Positions 24,373 to 37,530 are shown, numbered from the stretch's first letter. The stretch: DNA of 64,000 bases from Pycnopodia helianthoides (GCA_032158295.1 CM063259.1:15460064-15524063), one strand, 5' to 3'. A program made the numbers and translations. The notes: generated by a model not told the origin, from the sequence alone.

Positions 24373-24672
24373 AAAATTGAGTAGCACCCAAGCCCCTACT
24401 CTGTGTCGAAGTTGACGGCTTTGCGGTACAACTGCCCTCACCCTCAATACAACAATATTTCACGGAGGATTTCTGATTTCAATCTTCAGAGACTCGAATC
24501 ATTAATTATTGACATTTATTTCCTTCACGGCTGTCACTGCTATACGCGTATCTGGTCAACGTTAACAATTCATATTTTCAGCACCCGCGGCCCATTCCAG
24601 CAAAAAAGAACTAAGAAAAAAGACCTAATGGGATACTTAAGGTCAGCTGGGGACAATGCAAGTACGACATTA

Positions 24673-26295
24673 TGACCGGAAATTTGTTTTGCACCTTAAA
24701 GACATGGTGTCCGTGCTTGGCCAAAATTCCACCATTCTTGACACTCTCGTTGTCACAGCTAGACTGTTCAGGATGTCCACTCTAATCCCGTGTCTCTTTT
24801 ATTTAAGAAATGTTTACATCTGCCCGAAGTAACGCTTCTTTTATAAACAAAATATACAGTCTCGCTAAAATACACCTAATTTTATTTCCTCAGGTCTTTT
24901 GAATGAAATTATAATGTCAAACTAACAAGATTGATTCCCCCTAAAAAGATAACTCAATTATTTTTTTTGATGGATTTTCTCCCCTAACACGTAGGACTGA
25001 CAATTCCATCGAAGGCGGAGGTTTTCCTCGAAAACCAGCGCCAAAATTGGTCGTAACGTAAAACTCGAACAGACAGCGGCGATCAAGTGCTTGCGTGTTT
25101 CCATTTCTATTTCGACCATCACATGCCTCGAGCCTCCATCTTAGAGAGAGAAAAAAGCTGGCTAGATTTGCATCAACTAGTATTATTCTCCCTCTAGGCG
25201 GGTTCGTATTGAGTGGCGGTGTCGAGTAAGCCCTCGTTAAGTCAGGGGGTATGACCTGTGCATATTAAAGGATGTGTTGGTGGACCAGAGGTCATTCTCA
25301 GGGAAATATTTAGGCGATTCTCTTTTAAGATGCCAAGTCGGATATACGCCCTCTGTACCCCAACATTTACATGTGCATTTTTTAATAATTATTTCGATAG
25401 ATTCGAGAAAGTATTGAGCTATAATTTAGGGTGTTGCAAATATCAAATCCGCTTATGATAAGTGGTCGATTATTAAAAGCTAGAATTTAAATACTGTCGA
25501 GATCACAACATTATCTCACGGTCATCCGCCTTTTCCCAAAAATTCTGCATGTTGTATTTTGTTTATTTTTTCCCCCGTGGCGTACGCGAATGACCAACAT
25601 GGGGTCGCACTATGTTATACCTCACAGCCTCGATATGGGTACATTGATTAATCCTGACACCGGTCAAGGTTTGTTGGTTTGATGGCATCTTAAATTTTAG
25701 AAGCTTAGTTAAAACATTCCAATTTTAAATACTCCCATTTAGAAAAAAACCCTTTTTTTAAAAGTTATATATACTGATGATTTTCTAACCATCTTTAACA
25801 ATTTTAAACATTTTTTTTCTTCTTCTTTTAATTAATTTGCACCACCACTTAAATGCTTTACTCTAAACAGGCTAACATCGTAAGTCACCATTTATCAGAA
25901 GAATTGACAGTTAACTAATAATGGAAAATTTTTGGATAATAGAAAAGGAGAGTTACCAAATTGTGCACCCCAAGGCACCAGACCTGTCATCTGTTGTCCG
26001 ATAAGACGTTCGTCGTGGATGTGACACCGCGAAACACCCGCTGGCAAAAAAACGAATTTAGGCTAATGGAGCTTTATTCTCCACGTGGCTATAAAACCGT
26101 TGAGCTAGAAATCGAAATTCCCATGAAGAGTACAGGGAGTTTGTTTTGAAAGATGATATTTGTACGTAAAGCCATGAACAGTGAGAATTAGCAATCTAAA
26201 AACTTAAAATTTGTATTAATTTGTTAGTGCTCATGCTGCCTAATTTCCTGAGAGATATTGCCTCCCTTGATATTGTATAAAAGCAGTTACTCTAC
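24673..26295. other. No recognisable feature
   Basis: AT-rich, unremarkable sequence; short open frames lack splice sites. Confidence 0.4.
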
Positions 26296-26443
26296 GGCTT
26301 GATTTCACAAAGCACTAAGATTCATCTTAAGATGAGTTGTCAGTTTGACCATAGTTATTTGTATTATGACGTCACATGTTGCGTAGCAGCTACGATGGAT
26401 TCACACTTAAGACCAATCTTATGCTCCTTGTGAAATTGAGCCC
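26296..26443. mobile_element. GCTTGATTTCACA/TGAAATTGAGCCC MITE, 148 bp
   Basis: Short element with inverted ends (GCTTGATTTCACAAAGCACT against GTGAAATTGAGCCC). Internal CATCTTAAGATGAGTTGTCA is the uninterrupted form of the site into which 14010-14262 inserted. Confidence 0.7.
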
Positions 26444-29400
26444 GGGGCATATTGGTATCCGAAAACTTTGTGTGGGTAAAGTGTTTACCAAAGGGTGGAG
26501 ATGTGTTCACAAGTACATGAGCTTCTTTCTGGCTGGTTGGACAAATCACCGGAGCCAACCCTTTGGGCATGCCGGGGACACCTTGCAATCTACCGCCGTA
26601 GGGTCGTGCCGGCAGCGCCAATTTGGCTCAAATCACGGACCCGTCTGTTGCTTCATAGTGACGCGATCAAGTCTACTTAAATTGACTGTCAAGTTTCACC
26701 TGCGAAGGCAGTATGAAATAATATCACGGAAATCGTTCTATGCGGAAAAAATTAAGACTTTTTAGGGCAGCTTTCGAAAGGTAAAATAATTTTAATGTTA
26801 TTCATTTTCCCCGATCAGAAAAGATTAAAGAAAAAAAAAAAAAACTTATTCAATTGGATCAAAAGAACTATTTCGACCACCGTGTGGAAATTCGAACTTT
26901 TATTTTCTTTCGATATATCAGGAGGATTTAAAAGCGTTTTTGTTGAAGCCCCAAAAGCCTCTGCCGATTACTCGAGTGCGAAATTAACTTAAAGAGTGCT
27001 TGAAAACACCCAAATACAATTTGCAAAAAAAAAAAATGATATCTGTCATTATTGGTTGTCTCTATATGGGGTTCAATATATCCGCTGATGAAACGGGAGC
27101 TATCATTTTGAGCCTTTCAGTGCACACTGAACACTTCTTGAATCACCGGTAAGTTGGAACTTGTAACTGAACCCGACAACAAATAACAGGTGGATGAAAA
27201 AACACTTTGGGTGGATTGTTTTCATTTAAATATAAAATACAGGATTGTTAACTATCGGAAAGAAACAAATTTGAAATGTGAAAGTTCACTAAAAGTTCTC
27301 AACAGAACCAAAGAATATCCGTGTCTAAAAGTGACAACAAAACTGAAGATTTTTGTCGTTGTAATTCCCAAGAATGAGAAACAGGTTGGTTGGATGTTGA
27401 GTTTACAGAAAACCTACCGCATGGAAACTAACTAATTATTCCCAATATCAAAGATGAAAAGCACATTGATAACATCTCAGCCTAGAAGCGGAAAACAACC
27501 CCATGTGATGTCTTACAGGCATCCATTGGAGTATGGGAACTAATTGGTTAAGGGGGAGGGGGCAGAGGGGTTGATTTGCCCAAATTTTTACACAGACAAA
27601 AACATAAGTACTAAGTATTTAGAATTTAGTAAGTATTTTTTACTTTTTCTTGCTGTGCCCGAACTTTCCTAACTGGTTTGTCCGATATTTTATTCATTTA
27701 TTCACTTATTTATTTATTTATTTTATTTTATTATTATTTTTTTCGGGGGGGGGTTGCCCCGCCCCTGGGTCGCACGTCTATGAAGGGCTCGTAGCAAAAA
27801 TGGTTAAGCCTATTGTATAATAACTTGCCACAGTAGACACATATAGCTGTCCAAGTACACCACCAGATACAGACAAATACTGACATCCCTTTAGTCTTCG
27901 ACTTGCTTTTATATATGAGCAGAACACAGTTCCTTTAAACTACACTTTAAAAGATTGATTGCAGTGCAAAGAAGAGCAGAAAATGTAAGAGGGATGTTGC
28001 GAGAGCTTTACAGGACATTCGTAAAGAGGCGTTTCGTATTACTCAAACTGGCATCAAAAGTTATGGCTACGAGTACATACTATCCCATCACATCAATGGT
28101 TTCTGTTCCGCATCCATCCACCAAATGAAACATAAATCTCTAATTGGAGATGGAGAATGTGGAGGACAGATTCGGGATCGATTTTCTGGCCCCTTTTCAG
28201 ACACATACTAAGTGGTCATTTCCTGAGCTGTGCAAGGGAAGCACTTCATTGCGATGTTTGACTGTAGCGGTGTAACATTCAAGAGGAACTCCGCTCAGCC
28301 CTCGGGCAACGTCGTCGCTTTCAACGGGAGGCTGCAGAAAATAAGTGCAATGTTTAAAGTTCTAGGTTCGTTTTGGGGGCTGATTTGACAAGAAAAATCA
28401 AGACTTAATGTTTGAACAGCTATTTTTTCATAGAGTCGAGAAAGTTAAAGCTTTCATTTAAGATATTGCACAAAACAATCCGACAATGACAAGTGTAGCT
28501 AATAACAACCTAAAAATGAATAACAGTCGGGATCCAGTTTTGTTTCACGTCCATCAGCCATGTACAAACAATTTTGCAGGTTACATGTATTTTGTGCACT
28601 GACCGTGGTAATTACGAAAACAAATTGAACATTAAGTTTCGTAAACAGCATCGTCTGTCAAACTTCGTCCTGAGAGAGAGAGAAAAAAAAATCAATCGGT
28701 GAAACCGGGCTATGCAACTTTAACGTTGCGTAATTCACGTTGGAAAATCATTCTTTTACAGAGTTCGAAACGGCTGACGTTAACAAATTTACAATCACGA
28801 AAGTTAACGTATTTAATTTACAAATACGTATTTTACACAATGGTTACGTTGAGAACGTAAAACCGTCCTGCAAATAAGAGTATCATTCTCGTTTAATGCC
28901 GCATGCGGAAACGTACCTTACGTTTCATCCCCTAGCGGATTCTTTCTCAAAGGCTAAAATGTAAACTTCACAATCACCACCACCCCCACAATCCTGGATT
29001 ATGCCACACCTCCCTCTGAATTCAAATTATGACACTGTTTTTTATATAAAAAAAAAAACTGTTTGACGAAATACCCCAGAGCACGCGGCAGCCTCACATT
29101 ACTAAATGTTCATGTGTCACACGTGTACGTTGTCAGACCTTTACCTCCCTCTGAACATTCAAGCGACATAACTCCTTGTTCCAAAGGGGAAGGTATTCTA
29201 AAATAAAGAAACAAAATGGTACACTCGAAACACGCGTTCATTAATTTCTTGATTTTAAAAATGGGTATGTAGAGAATGTAAACAAACTGAGTATTGGCTA
29301 GATCACGATTTATCACCGACCTGGTGCGTTTCATTTAAAGACCGCCGCGAAGAACCAACAACGAAAGTAGTCTAGAGTGATCAAAGGAATCAGGAAAGTT

Positions 29401-29779
29401 TAGTGGAGGCCGCCCTTAATCAAAGAAATATAAATCAATTGTGTGCCTCTAACATTGACCCATATTCAAGAATAAATGCATTTCTTTTGCTAAAAAAAGA
29501 AGCCCGGGAAAAAAAGAATTTCATAAGTCAAAGCGAGATTCAAGACGTCTTATCTTTAACTAATCTAGAAGGTCGACTATATCTAAATAATGGAGAATAA
29601 TGCGCTGGTGATAAAGTGCTATCTAGAAGGTCGAACATATTATATTTAAATAATGTAGAATAATGCACACGCGAAGAAGCGATGTATACAAAACTACTGT
29701 TTATTAATGCACAGCGTGTCTCTTGTTAGATTCCATTTTATTCTGCGAAGGTTTTTTTTATTTGTGGTCTCCGTCCCAG
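26444..29779. other. No recognisable feature; low-complexity runs
   Basis: 26444-26650 is GC-richer with open frames on both strands but no paired splice sites. 27690-27750 is a TTTA-type run followed by G9. Nothing else supportable. Confidence 0.4.
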
Positions 29780-29890
29780 ACCTGAGTATTGAGAGAGTTG
29801 CAACATAGAGGGATCATGTTGTCTGTGGTCACGTGGTTGCTGGATGCCATTGTTCGGTCCAAAATGCAGCACAACCATTAACTTCAATTA
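29780..29890 (+). repeat. Dispersed repeat B, copy 2
   Basis: TATTGAGAGAGTTGCAACAT, GTCACGTGGTTGCTGGATGC, GTTCGGTCCAAAATGCAG. Collinear with 39840-39950 and with the minus strand of 20240-20450. Confidence 0.6.
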
Positions 29891-30333
29891 CGACTTGATT
29901 TCAAGTCTACACGCCACATGATCTGCGAGAGTCTACATGATTGACCTGGTTCTCCCGACGTCATTACCACAATTAGTCTTGGTTGTGCCGTTTTGGGGGG
30001 GAGTAAGTTTCTACGTGTGTTATACTGAGTTGTCTAAGAAACCTATTGGTTTCGTACAAAACTGAAAATTTCATTCAAATGAAAAGTACGTCTTTTACGT
30101 TATCGTTTAATAAGGCCTATAACATCTATGGTTTTTGAGGCATTGCATGAGGTATCAATATATATTCGGTTTGCGGTAACACCATATGTGTAAATATCTA
30201 CTTTGCTGTGTAGATTTTGTTCTTTAGAGAACTTGTCTTGATATTTGTTCTACTACCGCGGAGTAGATTTTCGGACTCGGGAGACTTAACATCGTAATTA
30301 AAACTCTTGCTGTAGAACTACACTCTAAAAAAA

Positions 30334-30740
30334 CACACCCAACAACAGGGTCAGAATTGACCCAGAATCTCTGTCAAAATGACCCAGAAATGAGTCAAAC
30401 TGACGCAGAATCTAATTTAGATTCTGAAGTTCCGTTCAGAAATCTAGTCTTTTGTTGTATAAGGCATTTCTCTACAAGACCCTGTCTTTTGAATATGCCT
30501 CCATATTTGCCTCTGCTTCATTGAGTCTCTTTTAACTATTATTCTCTAAGTCCTTTATACTTAATATTAATTGTATGTGAATTTTGCAATATGGAAATAA
30601 ATGTCCAGTTGAATTGAATTGAATTGAATAGAGTCCCCTTTTAAATCAGTTTCCGGGTCAGCCTGACCCGGAACTGGATCAGTTCTCCTTAGATCCTGAA
30701 TCTGTGTCAGTAAAGTGCACGGTGTTTTTTGGGTTCCCTC
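30334..30740. mobile_element. GGGTCAGAATTGACCC element with nested LINE-like 3' tail
   Basis: 30334-30429 and 30630-30740 are rich in GGTCAGAATTGACCC / GGGTCAGCCTGACCCGG inverted motifs. Between them, 30430-30629 is AT-rich, ends ATATGGAAATAAATGTCCAG and then a (TTGAA)n tail, which is typical of 3' ends of CR1/L2-type non-LTR retrotransposons. No reverse-transcriptase sequence is present. Confidence 0.5.
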
Positions 30741-31517
30741 TCACGTGCACGCCACCTACCTTGCCAAATAAAGGAAATCAAACACATTCAACACTTTTCT
30801 GACAGATATATTGTTTATATTATGTCAAGACGATTTAACTGTGACCAGTTTCAGCTAGGGACTATTAATTAAGCTTTACGTGACCATTCATGTTTACGCA
30901 TTTCTTACCTAAGATATTCCATTTTTATATTCATTGGACATTGCGGTTTTGGACCACCATCACTTCTGACCTTGTGACATGCTAAGTACGTCACTGCTCT
31001 ATTTCGGGCATTCGACCGGATTTTCCTCTAGTGTACAACACCTGCCACACTCTGGTCTTCATGCGGAGTGCCTTTTGGTCTCACCAAGGTCGGGAAGAAT
31101 CTCTTTCTTCACGGGTTATTAACCTTCCTTCCTTCGACGATTAACAGACCCGCCTTGAAAAATTGTCCAAGGCCAGGGGGGTGATGATGAGAGTCAGTTG
31201 TGTACGGACGACTCATTGACTGTAAGCGTGGACGCGAGGAGAGCGGAATGCGGGGAGTAGTTCTTCCGGAGGTAGGGTGCGGGAGAAAGGCTGCGTCACC
31301 TGGCTTGTTGGAGAAGAGGCCTGTCTCCCGGACAGGTTGTCGAAACTCAAGTACCAGAGATTGAATCATGCTTCCATGAATAGTATCTCAAATAATCCTG
31401 TTTTTATCAATGAAGAAATTTCATGCTAAGCAAATTGTTGTGCTTTTTTTTAAATTCGTAATAAGTACATGGGAATCATCAATTTAACATAAATAAACAT
31501 TAATGTTATCATTCGTG

Positions 31518-31858
31518 GCGTGTCATGGCCGAGCAGTCAATTAAGAGCACCGGACTCAAGCGGCGCTGGTGTTTCTGATCAGCATGAGTGTGGGTTCGAG
31601 TCCCGATGTTGATACTTATGTCCTTGAGCAAGATACTTTACCATAATTGCTTTGTCCTTCGGATGGGACGTAAAGCCGTAGGTTCCGTGTACAAGGATTG
31701 GTAGTGCACGTAAAAGAACCCGAGATACTTAACGCAGAAGAGTGGGGGCTAACCCTTGTGTTTCTGGTGCACATAGCAAGCACCCTTGTTTACAGTTGTT
31801 AAGTTCACTTTTGAGGCATCCTTGGTTTCATTACCAGAAAGAAATAATAATAATAATG
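31518..31858 (+). mobile_element. tRNA-Leu-derived SINE, copy 2 (fullest)
   Basis: A box in GTCATGGCCGAGCAGTCAA, anticodon-arm-like CACCGGACTCAAG (Leu-CAA type), B box GTGGGTTCGAGTCCCG, body GTCCTTGAGCAAGATACTTTACC, TTTGTCCTTCGGATGGGACG, GTAAAAGAACCC and an (AAT)n tail near 31845-31858. It has an extra arm as in class II tRNAs. Polymerase III promoter elements are intact in form. Confidence 0.75.
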
Positions 31859-31910
31859 AATAAGGCAGATACAAAGATGAATATTTATGATATGATACTT
31901 GTTCCAGGAG

Positions 31911-31985
31911 AGAGGAATATCAACAAGAAATTATTTGATTAGTCCTCGGGATGATTCATTATGTAATTTTAAAAACATTGTGACG
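31911..31985 (+). repeat. Short repeat shared with 51588-51665
   Basis: AGAGGAATATCAACAAGAAATTAT, TTAGTCCTCG.GATGATT and TATGTAATTTTAAAAACAT match intron 3 of the coiled-coil gene at 51588-51665 (AGAGGAATACCCACAAGAAA, TTAGTCCTTGTGATGATTAT). Confidence 0.55.
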
Positions 31986-33339
31986 ATTATGTCTGAAAAC
32001 CATCTTCATCTAATGTTTTATTGTATTATTTGTTATTATTCCGTTTCAATTTATTGACAAGAAACATTATCACTCCTGGCAGTTTTTTTTCACCCCGCAC
32101 TGTTCCTCAAGCAGCCTTCCTTGATCTCTTAAAGATGAGAACAGAGGTAATTACCGGCGGTCAAGACCAAATTAAATTACGGTGCGAGTTTGGCGTCGCT
32201 CATTCTTCAACAAAAACCTCGTAATTCTCTCGTTTTGATCTTCTCTTGTGACGGAGATTGTGAACGTGTAAATAGAGACATGGGCGTCCCAGGAGAGTTG
32301 TCAACTTGCTGGTAATTGACAACGTGTTCATGTCTAGATTCCCGCCAAGTAGTCAAGAATGCTGATTAGATTTTGCATCTTAGGTTGAGCCAGAATGTCA
32401 GCAATTGGCAATTGGGGGGGGGGGGCTGCAGACGACAGTGGGGGAGGGGGGGGGGGAAGAAGAACTTCTCAATAATTATAAATTAAATTGCTTTTGTTTT
32501 TGCTACAATTCATCAAAACGTTTTCTGTATTAGACTTGCATTACCTTTATTTAAATCTTTCTGTTAATAAAACCAATGAACCCAAATAATTGACTGGAAC
32601 TATGGGCCCGAAGATACATATTTTATTAAGGAAGATGGTGGAGAAAATGTCAAGTTTTAGATGTGGGAGCAAACCCCACGAAGTCAAGGACTGAAAACCA
32701 AACACAAGGTCAGGGACTGAGGCGGGACATGAACCGGGGTCCACTGAGGTGAAACATCGACATTAAGTCAACCAGATCTTCGAATAACAACAGACATTTG
32801 GAACGAGAACAATGGACAAACTTACTTCCCTTGTCTTACTTAAGAAACTGCCTTCCATGAGCTCCCCCTTTGCTGCATGTGGACATTTAAGGGGGGTGCT
32901 GCTCGCAGGGTTAAAAGAGATGCAAGAAGACCCAGCCAATTTAGTCGAAAGGTCAAATCGCACAAAACCAAGCCTTAATTTGGTAAACTATAATGACGGT
33001 TGTAAATTTTCCCTTTAATAAACTGCACAACCAATCAATTTGGTGGTGCGTGGCGGCCCATTTCTATACTTCACCTAGAACCGAAAGCCGACAAAAAAGT
33101 AAAAATGCAAGCTGCAACAGCCTGTTTTCTAGGGTAATTCTTATATTTTCCATGACATTGCAATGTCATCCACGGATCGTGACCAGTCGTATCATACGGG
33201 AATAAATTTACAAATTCATCATTTACGAGTCGGATCATCAAAAAAATGCGATGCCAATTTTGTCTTCTTCTTCATCTTGGCTTGTCCTATGAACTTCATC
33301 GGTGGAATGATTTAAATGGCATACGGACGGAAGGGATGT

Positions 33340-34640
33340 ATTTGGTGACGAATAATATTCCATGGCAATTTTCTCTGGAGAGATCTGTGCTTTGAATTTA
33401 GAATAATTCTTCCCATTCATGTTGAATGAAAGTCACACCATCATCACTCCTACCACCACTCTCTCTTCTTGCAGTCAATGTTATCAATATTGTAAAAATA
33501 TCGGTAAAATGAAAACTTGTCCCCTGTAAAAGACTATCGCACTGGTTTTCTTGATTTAGTTTGCCTTGATAATAAAAACTATGGCCGGCCAGCTATAGTG
33601 CTGAATAAGATTCCGCAGGTTTGGGTGCTGCTGCGTTATGCGTATGCTAATGGGATGTCATGAATATCGTAACAACCAATGTCCAGTGAGCTTAGAACTA
33701 AAAGTCCACACCCATCAACAACCAATCATGCATTCTCATCATTACAGAAACTTTGTCACTACCTTTGCCCTGTACCCTATGTACATCACCCTATGATAAA
33801 TACTGATTACAGATCTACATATATGGGACCAGACTATATGGTCCGTCCAGTCTTGGTTTGGCGTCATTGGTTTATATCATACAGATAAAACAATATGGCT
33901 GTCTCGCAACGAACCTCAATTCTAAGTTCATATTGATGACCTTATTTTGACTTCGCTGCAAACAAAAATTCCCTGAAGGGTTAAGCAGTGAGTTTTGTTA
34001 ACTGCTCATAGCGAGCAAACATTAACGCCGACTCAATCCCAGAGTTTCTTTGTTATGATTGCTACGTCGTTCACCCCCAAAACAACTATCCAGACGCCCA
34101 ATACTTCCTTTGGTTTTCAATATCACAAATATTGAATGTAAAATAAACAAACAGGGGATCAAACATTAAAGGTACGATACACAATAATTATGATCGACAA
34201 AACAATTTTTTTTTTCAATCCAGATGCTTCCCTTATATCAACTTATTATTAGTATCAAATGAAACCTTTGCTGTTGTTGGTGTCGTTGTCGTTGTTGCTG
34301 TTGTGCTGGTTGTTGTTGTTTTGTATTTTGTGAAGGGTATATTCCATAGGAATTTTCTCTAGGGAGATGTGTGCTTCGAATTGTAAAATACTTATTCTCA
34401 TTCATGTTGAGCAAAATTCACATCACCAACACCCCTAACTCCACCCTATCCTCTGGCAGTGCAAAGTAACCAACTTGTAATCCACAAGCTTCGCTAACTT
34501 TTATTAGCTTATTGTTAGTATCAATTGAAACATCTTTTGTTTTTGTTTTTATTTTTGTGTCTGTTGTTGTTGTTGCTGTTGTTGTTTCTGTTTTTGTTGT
34601 TGTTGTTGTTGCTGCTTTTTTTTTTGGGGGGGGGGGTTAC
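33340..34640. repeat. Locally duplicated blocks with GTT-rich runs
   Basis: 33357-33480 and 34338-34460 match (CA.GGAATTTTCTCT.G.GAGAT.TGTGCTT.GAATT, CCCATTCATGTTGA, ending in pyrimidine-rich CTCTTCTTGCAG or CCTCTGGCAG). 34240-34330 and 34495-34625 match as AGTATCAA.TGAAAC followed by (GTT)n. This indicates two rounds of local duplication. Confidence 0.55.
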
Positions 34641-35635
34641 AAATAACAATTCAAATGAGTACTTTTCCCCGCAAACCTTGTCCAATCCTCTAGTTTTTAA
34701 TAAACACACCGTCAACAAATCATCAATAAAAATCCGATTCAAAGCAATGCCGAAAATGGTTTATATGTTGCCAGGGATTTTGCAAATGTTCACAATGAAG
34801 AGCCCAGTTTTAGATAATGGACAAATGTAAGATGGAAACAAACAAAATGTAGCCTAGGCCTAATGGTGTCAAGTTCTTACAAATTATCCGTAAAAAAATC
34901 AAGTAATTTTACTGACTTACCTGGCAGCATAAGTGCCGAGTAACAAGCGTAAACTTGACATTAACCAAACATGTTCTCATCCATTTTTTATAATACTGGT
35001 ATATTTATTATTAACAGAAAAGTTGAAACATGTCGCCAGTAGGCCAAAATATTTATTTCATGTACAATTAAAGTTTCAGGTAACAAAGTGTATTCAAATA
35101 TTCAGCAATGCATACTACTTTTAAAATACATAATTTATAGAACACCCAATTGCACTGAAACAATAAAATAGCAAAACATAGACAAAATGTAAACAATTAT
35201 TTCTTTTTTGCACCGTATGGACAAAGCGCATACGTTTTGAATGTCGTGTATACGCAGTATTGTAAAGATTTAAACAATTCCCGCAATTTTTACGGTAATA
35301 TTTTTGCTATCATGTTGCCAAATAAACGTAAAATTACTGGATTATTATTTTATTTTCACAGATGAAAATTTGAGTAAGGTAGAGGTTAGTTGATCGATAC
35401 CAAAGTCATGTATCATACCTTTAAAATAGTGATATCATGATCGTTCCCTTAAGCTTGACTTCAACCCAAGGTTGTATGCTTCTATTGCCTTTAGTGGTCG
35501 AGACGAGATATGTTCATCGTGGCGTGAACTACATGGATGGCCAAGCATCCGTTGAGGGGTTTGAAGATGCAGTAAATTAAAATCAGTGCATTAGGCCCTC
35601 ATCATTGGGCTGCGGCTGAAAAAACATATTCAGTG

Positions 35636-35654
35636 CCCCCCCCCCCCCCCCCCC
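35636..35654. repeat. Poly-C run of 19
   Basis: Uninterrupted C tract. Comparable G/C runs occur at 32413-32457, 49690, 49890 and 54077-54090. They are sequencing-error hot spots and carry no visible function. Confidence 0.9.
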
Positions 35655-36223
35655 ACTCAATGCCTTGCCGGCCAGTGACACTATTTTGTAGAGGAATGTT
35701 TACGTGTTTCACTTTAAAAAACTAAAGTGGCGTTTCCACCTTGAATAACACTTCTCTGACAGCGGCACACGCAGATCATGTTTACACCAATTAAGACATT
35801 CGCGTACATTGTCGTGGGTTCCTCGCTCGGCAGTTAAAAGGGTGATGTTAATATCTTTGTTACATTTTCCCCACAGATTCTTTGATTCCGATCGCCTTGT
35901 CTTAAAATATGTCGTGCAGCACTGAAGTTGAACCCGTGACATTGGCTTCAGCTCAGACTTGGGTTTTGAAAAATCCATATAAAACCAAAACAATGGCAGT
36001 TTTATTACTGTACAGAGATGTAAACTTGTCACCATTCTATGATCAAATATACGACAACAAGAAAGTTAATTTCTACCTTCAGCTTTCCTGATGCCTCTCT
36101 TTTTGTCTCGCCTCCGTTGTTGCGCTTTATCTTGAGTTAGCTTTCAGCCTTGATCAGGTGGAATCTGTAAAAAGCAATTTAACAAATGTGTATTTTTGTT
36201 GATCATAGCTTGAATGACTTTAG

Positions 36224-36276
36224 CGAGACTTTAGACTTTAGCGACTTGAGACTTGAGACTTGAGACTTTAGCGAGA
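36224..36276. repeat. GAGACTT(TA) tandem repeat
   Basis: About 50 bp of GAGACTTTAGACTTTAGCGA / CTTGAGACTTGAGACTTGAG units; simple repeat. Confidence 0.8.
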
Positions 36277-37127
36277 ACAAATGTCAAGATGACTGTTGAA
36301 TTATGGCCTTGCTTGTTTTGTTAGGCCGATAATTTGATAAGTGTGAAACTGTAATTCAAAATTTGTGTTGATATAATTATTAAGGGATTTGGCCAAAGCA
36401 AATAGATTAAATCCATTTAGACGTTGGTAGCGCCTTTTCGATGGCCCCTGCAATAACCTATGTAAATAAACATAATGTAAATAAGAAACCAGCGTAAAAT
36501 ATCCGTGTGATGACACAGTGCGGTTCAAATAAAGAGCAATAAAATAACAATAATTCATTAAAAAAAGTAAACGCATTTAAAGATTTTGTTATGAAACCGC
36601 AGAGATTGTGGATTTTGTTTAATATCTAAATTTCCATTCATATGAAAAATTCATGAGTTGGCGCTTTTTTTCTCTTCAATATTGACATTTGATAACAAGG
36701 GACCAATGTCTTTAATCTTGTGAGCAAACATTTCCTGATCACATGGCCCTCCTTGGCAGAATCTGTACAACCACAGATAACCACGGCTAACTGTAAAGCA
36801 AAGAACAGACATTTTAACTTGCCGGCGTTTCTTGAAAGCAGATGAATGACCCATCAGAATTCCATTGTAAACGCGCAAGCTCTTGATTGTACACATTAAA
36901 CTTGACCTTCACTCAATTAACCCAATGCACTGACGTCACAGCCAGTTTCTGTCTGCCTATGGTCCCCCATTTTGGAGTCAAATTGTAAAATATAGCTCAC
37001 CAGGCCGGTAATTATATCCGGTTTCATTAGCATTAAACGACTGGGAATAATTATATTCCCCCTGGACAGGATGCCAGTCCATTGCAGGTTACTTTCTAGC
37101 TCTCGCTGGTACCCATTTGTGCTCCAG

Positions 37128-37252
37128 GGCGGAGAGAAGCAATTATGGTAAAGTGCCTTGATCAAGGACACAAGTGTCGCGACTGACCAGGCCGAGATTC
37201 AAACCCGCATTCTGTTAATTCCACCGCCCTACAGACTGCTCGGCCACGACGA
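37128..37252 (-). mobile_element. tRNA-derived SINE head, minus strand
   Basis: Minus strand reads GTCGTGGCCGAGCAGTCTGT (A-box region), GGGTTTGAATCTCGG (B box) and ACACTTGTGTCCTTGATCAAGGCA, the start of the body seen in 31518-31858. Truncated after the head. Confidence 0.65.
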
Positions 37253-37270
37253 CCAACAGGAGTCAATTTG

Positions 37271-37530
37271 TATGTGTGCACAGCCACAATCATGGGTACA
37301 CTTTTTTGTTACAAAGACACCAAATGAACAACACATAAATATTGAGTCACTCTTTGCAGATCTTGTATTCGACAAACTCAAGTACTTTCTTCTCTTCATT
37401 CACACAGCGCTGGTTAATTAATTTACAAACAGCATTGAAATCTACTGTTACATCACTGGTTTCCAAACTGTTGTTCATAAAATGGACACGAAAAAAAACG
37501 TGTTACCCGTGATTGTGGCTGTGCACATGT
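37271..37530. mobile_element. Inverted-repeat element, ~40-bp arms
   Basis: TGTGCACAGCCACAATCATG near 37276 is mirrored by CCGTGATTGTGGCTGTGCAC near 37507. The arms extend through GGGTACAC and the T/A run. About 180 bp between the arms is not recognised. Confidence 0.65.

Larger units (their letters stand above)
34922..37127. other. Weak minus-strand donor, otherwise featureless
   Basis: On the minus strand TATGCTGCCAG|GTAAGTCAG (donor at 34921) is near-perfect, with an ATG 9 nt before it. It could be the end of a first exon, but no promoter or partner exon was found. Confidence 0.25.

Noticed and set aside
31518..31610. Functional tRNA-Leu gene
   Set aside because: A and B boxes are present but the acceptor stem and several arms do not pair, and the same body sequence follows in other copies; it is a SINE head.
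32763..33018. Overlapping open frames on both strands near 32.8-33.0 kb
   Set aside because: Both strands are open by chance over a moderately GC-rich stretch; donor-like GTAAG motifs exist on the minus strand but no acceptable acceptor pair or recognisable protein.
34521..34830. Leu/Phe-rich and Asn/Lys-rich open frames
   Set aside because: Translations of a GTT/TTG microsatellite.
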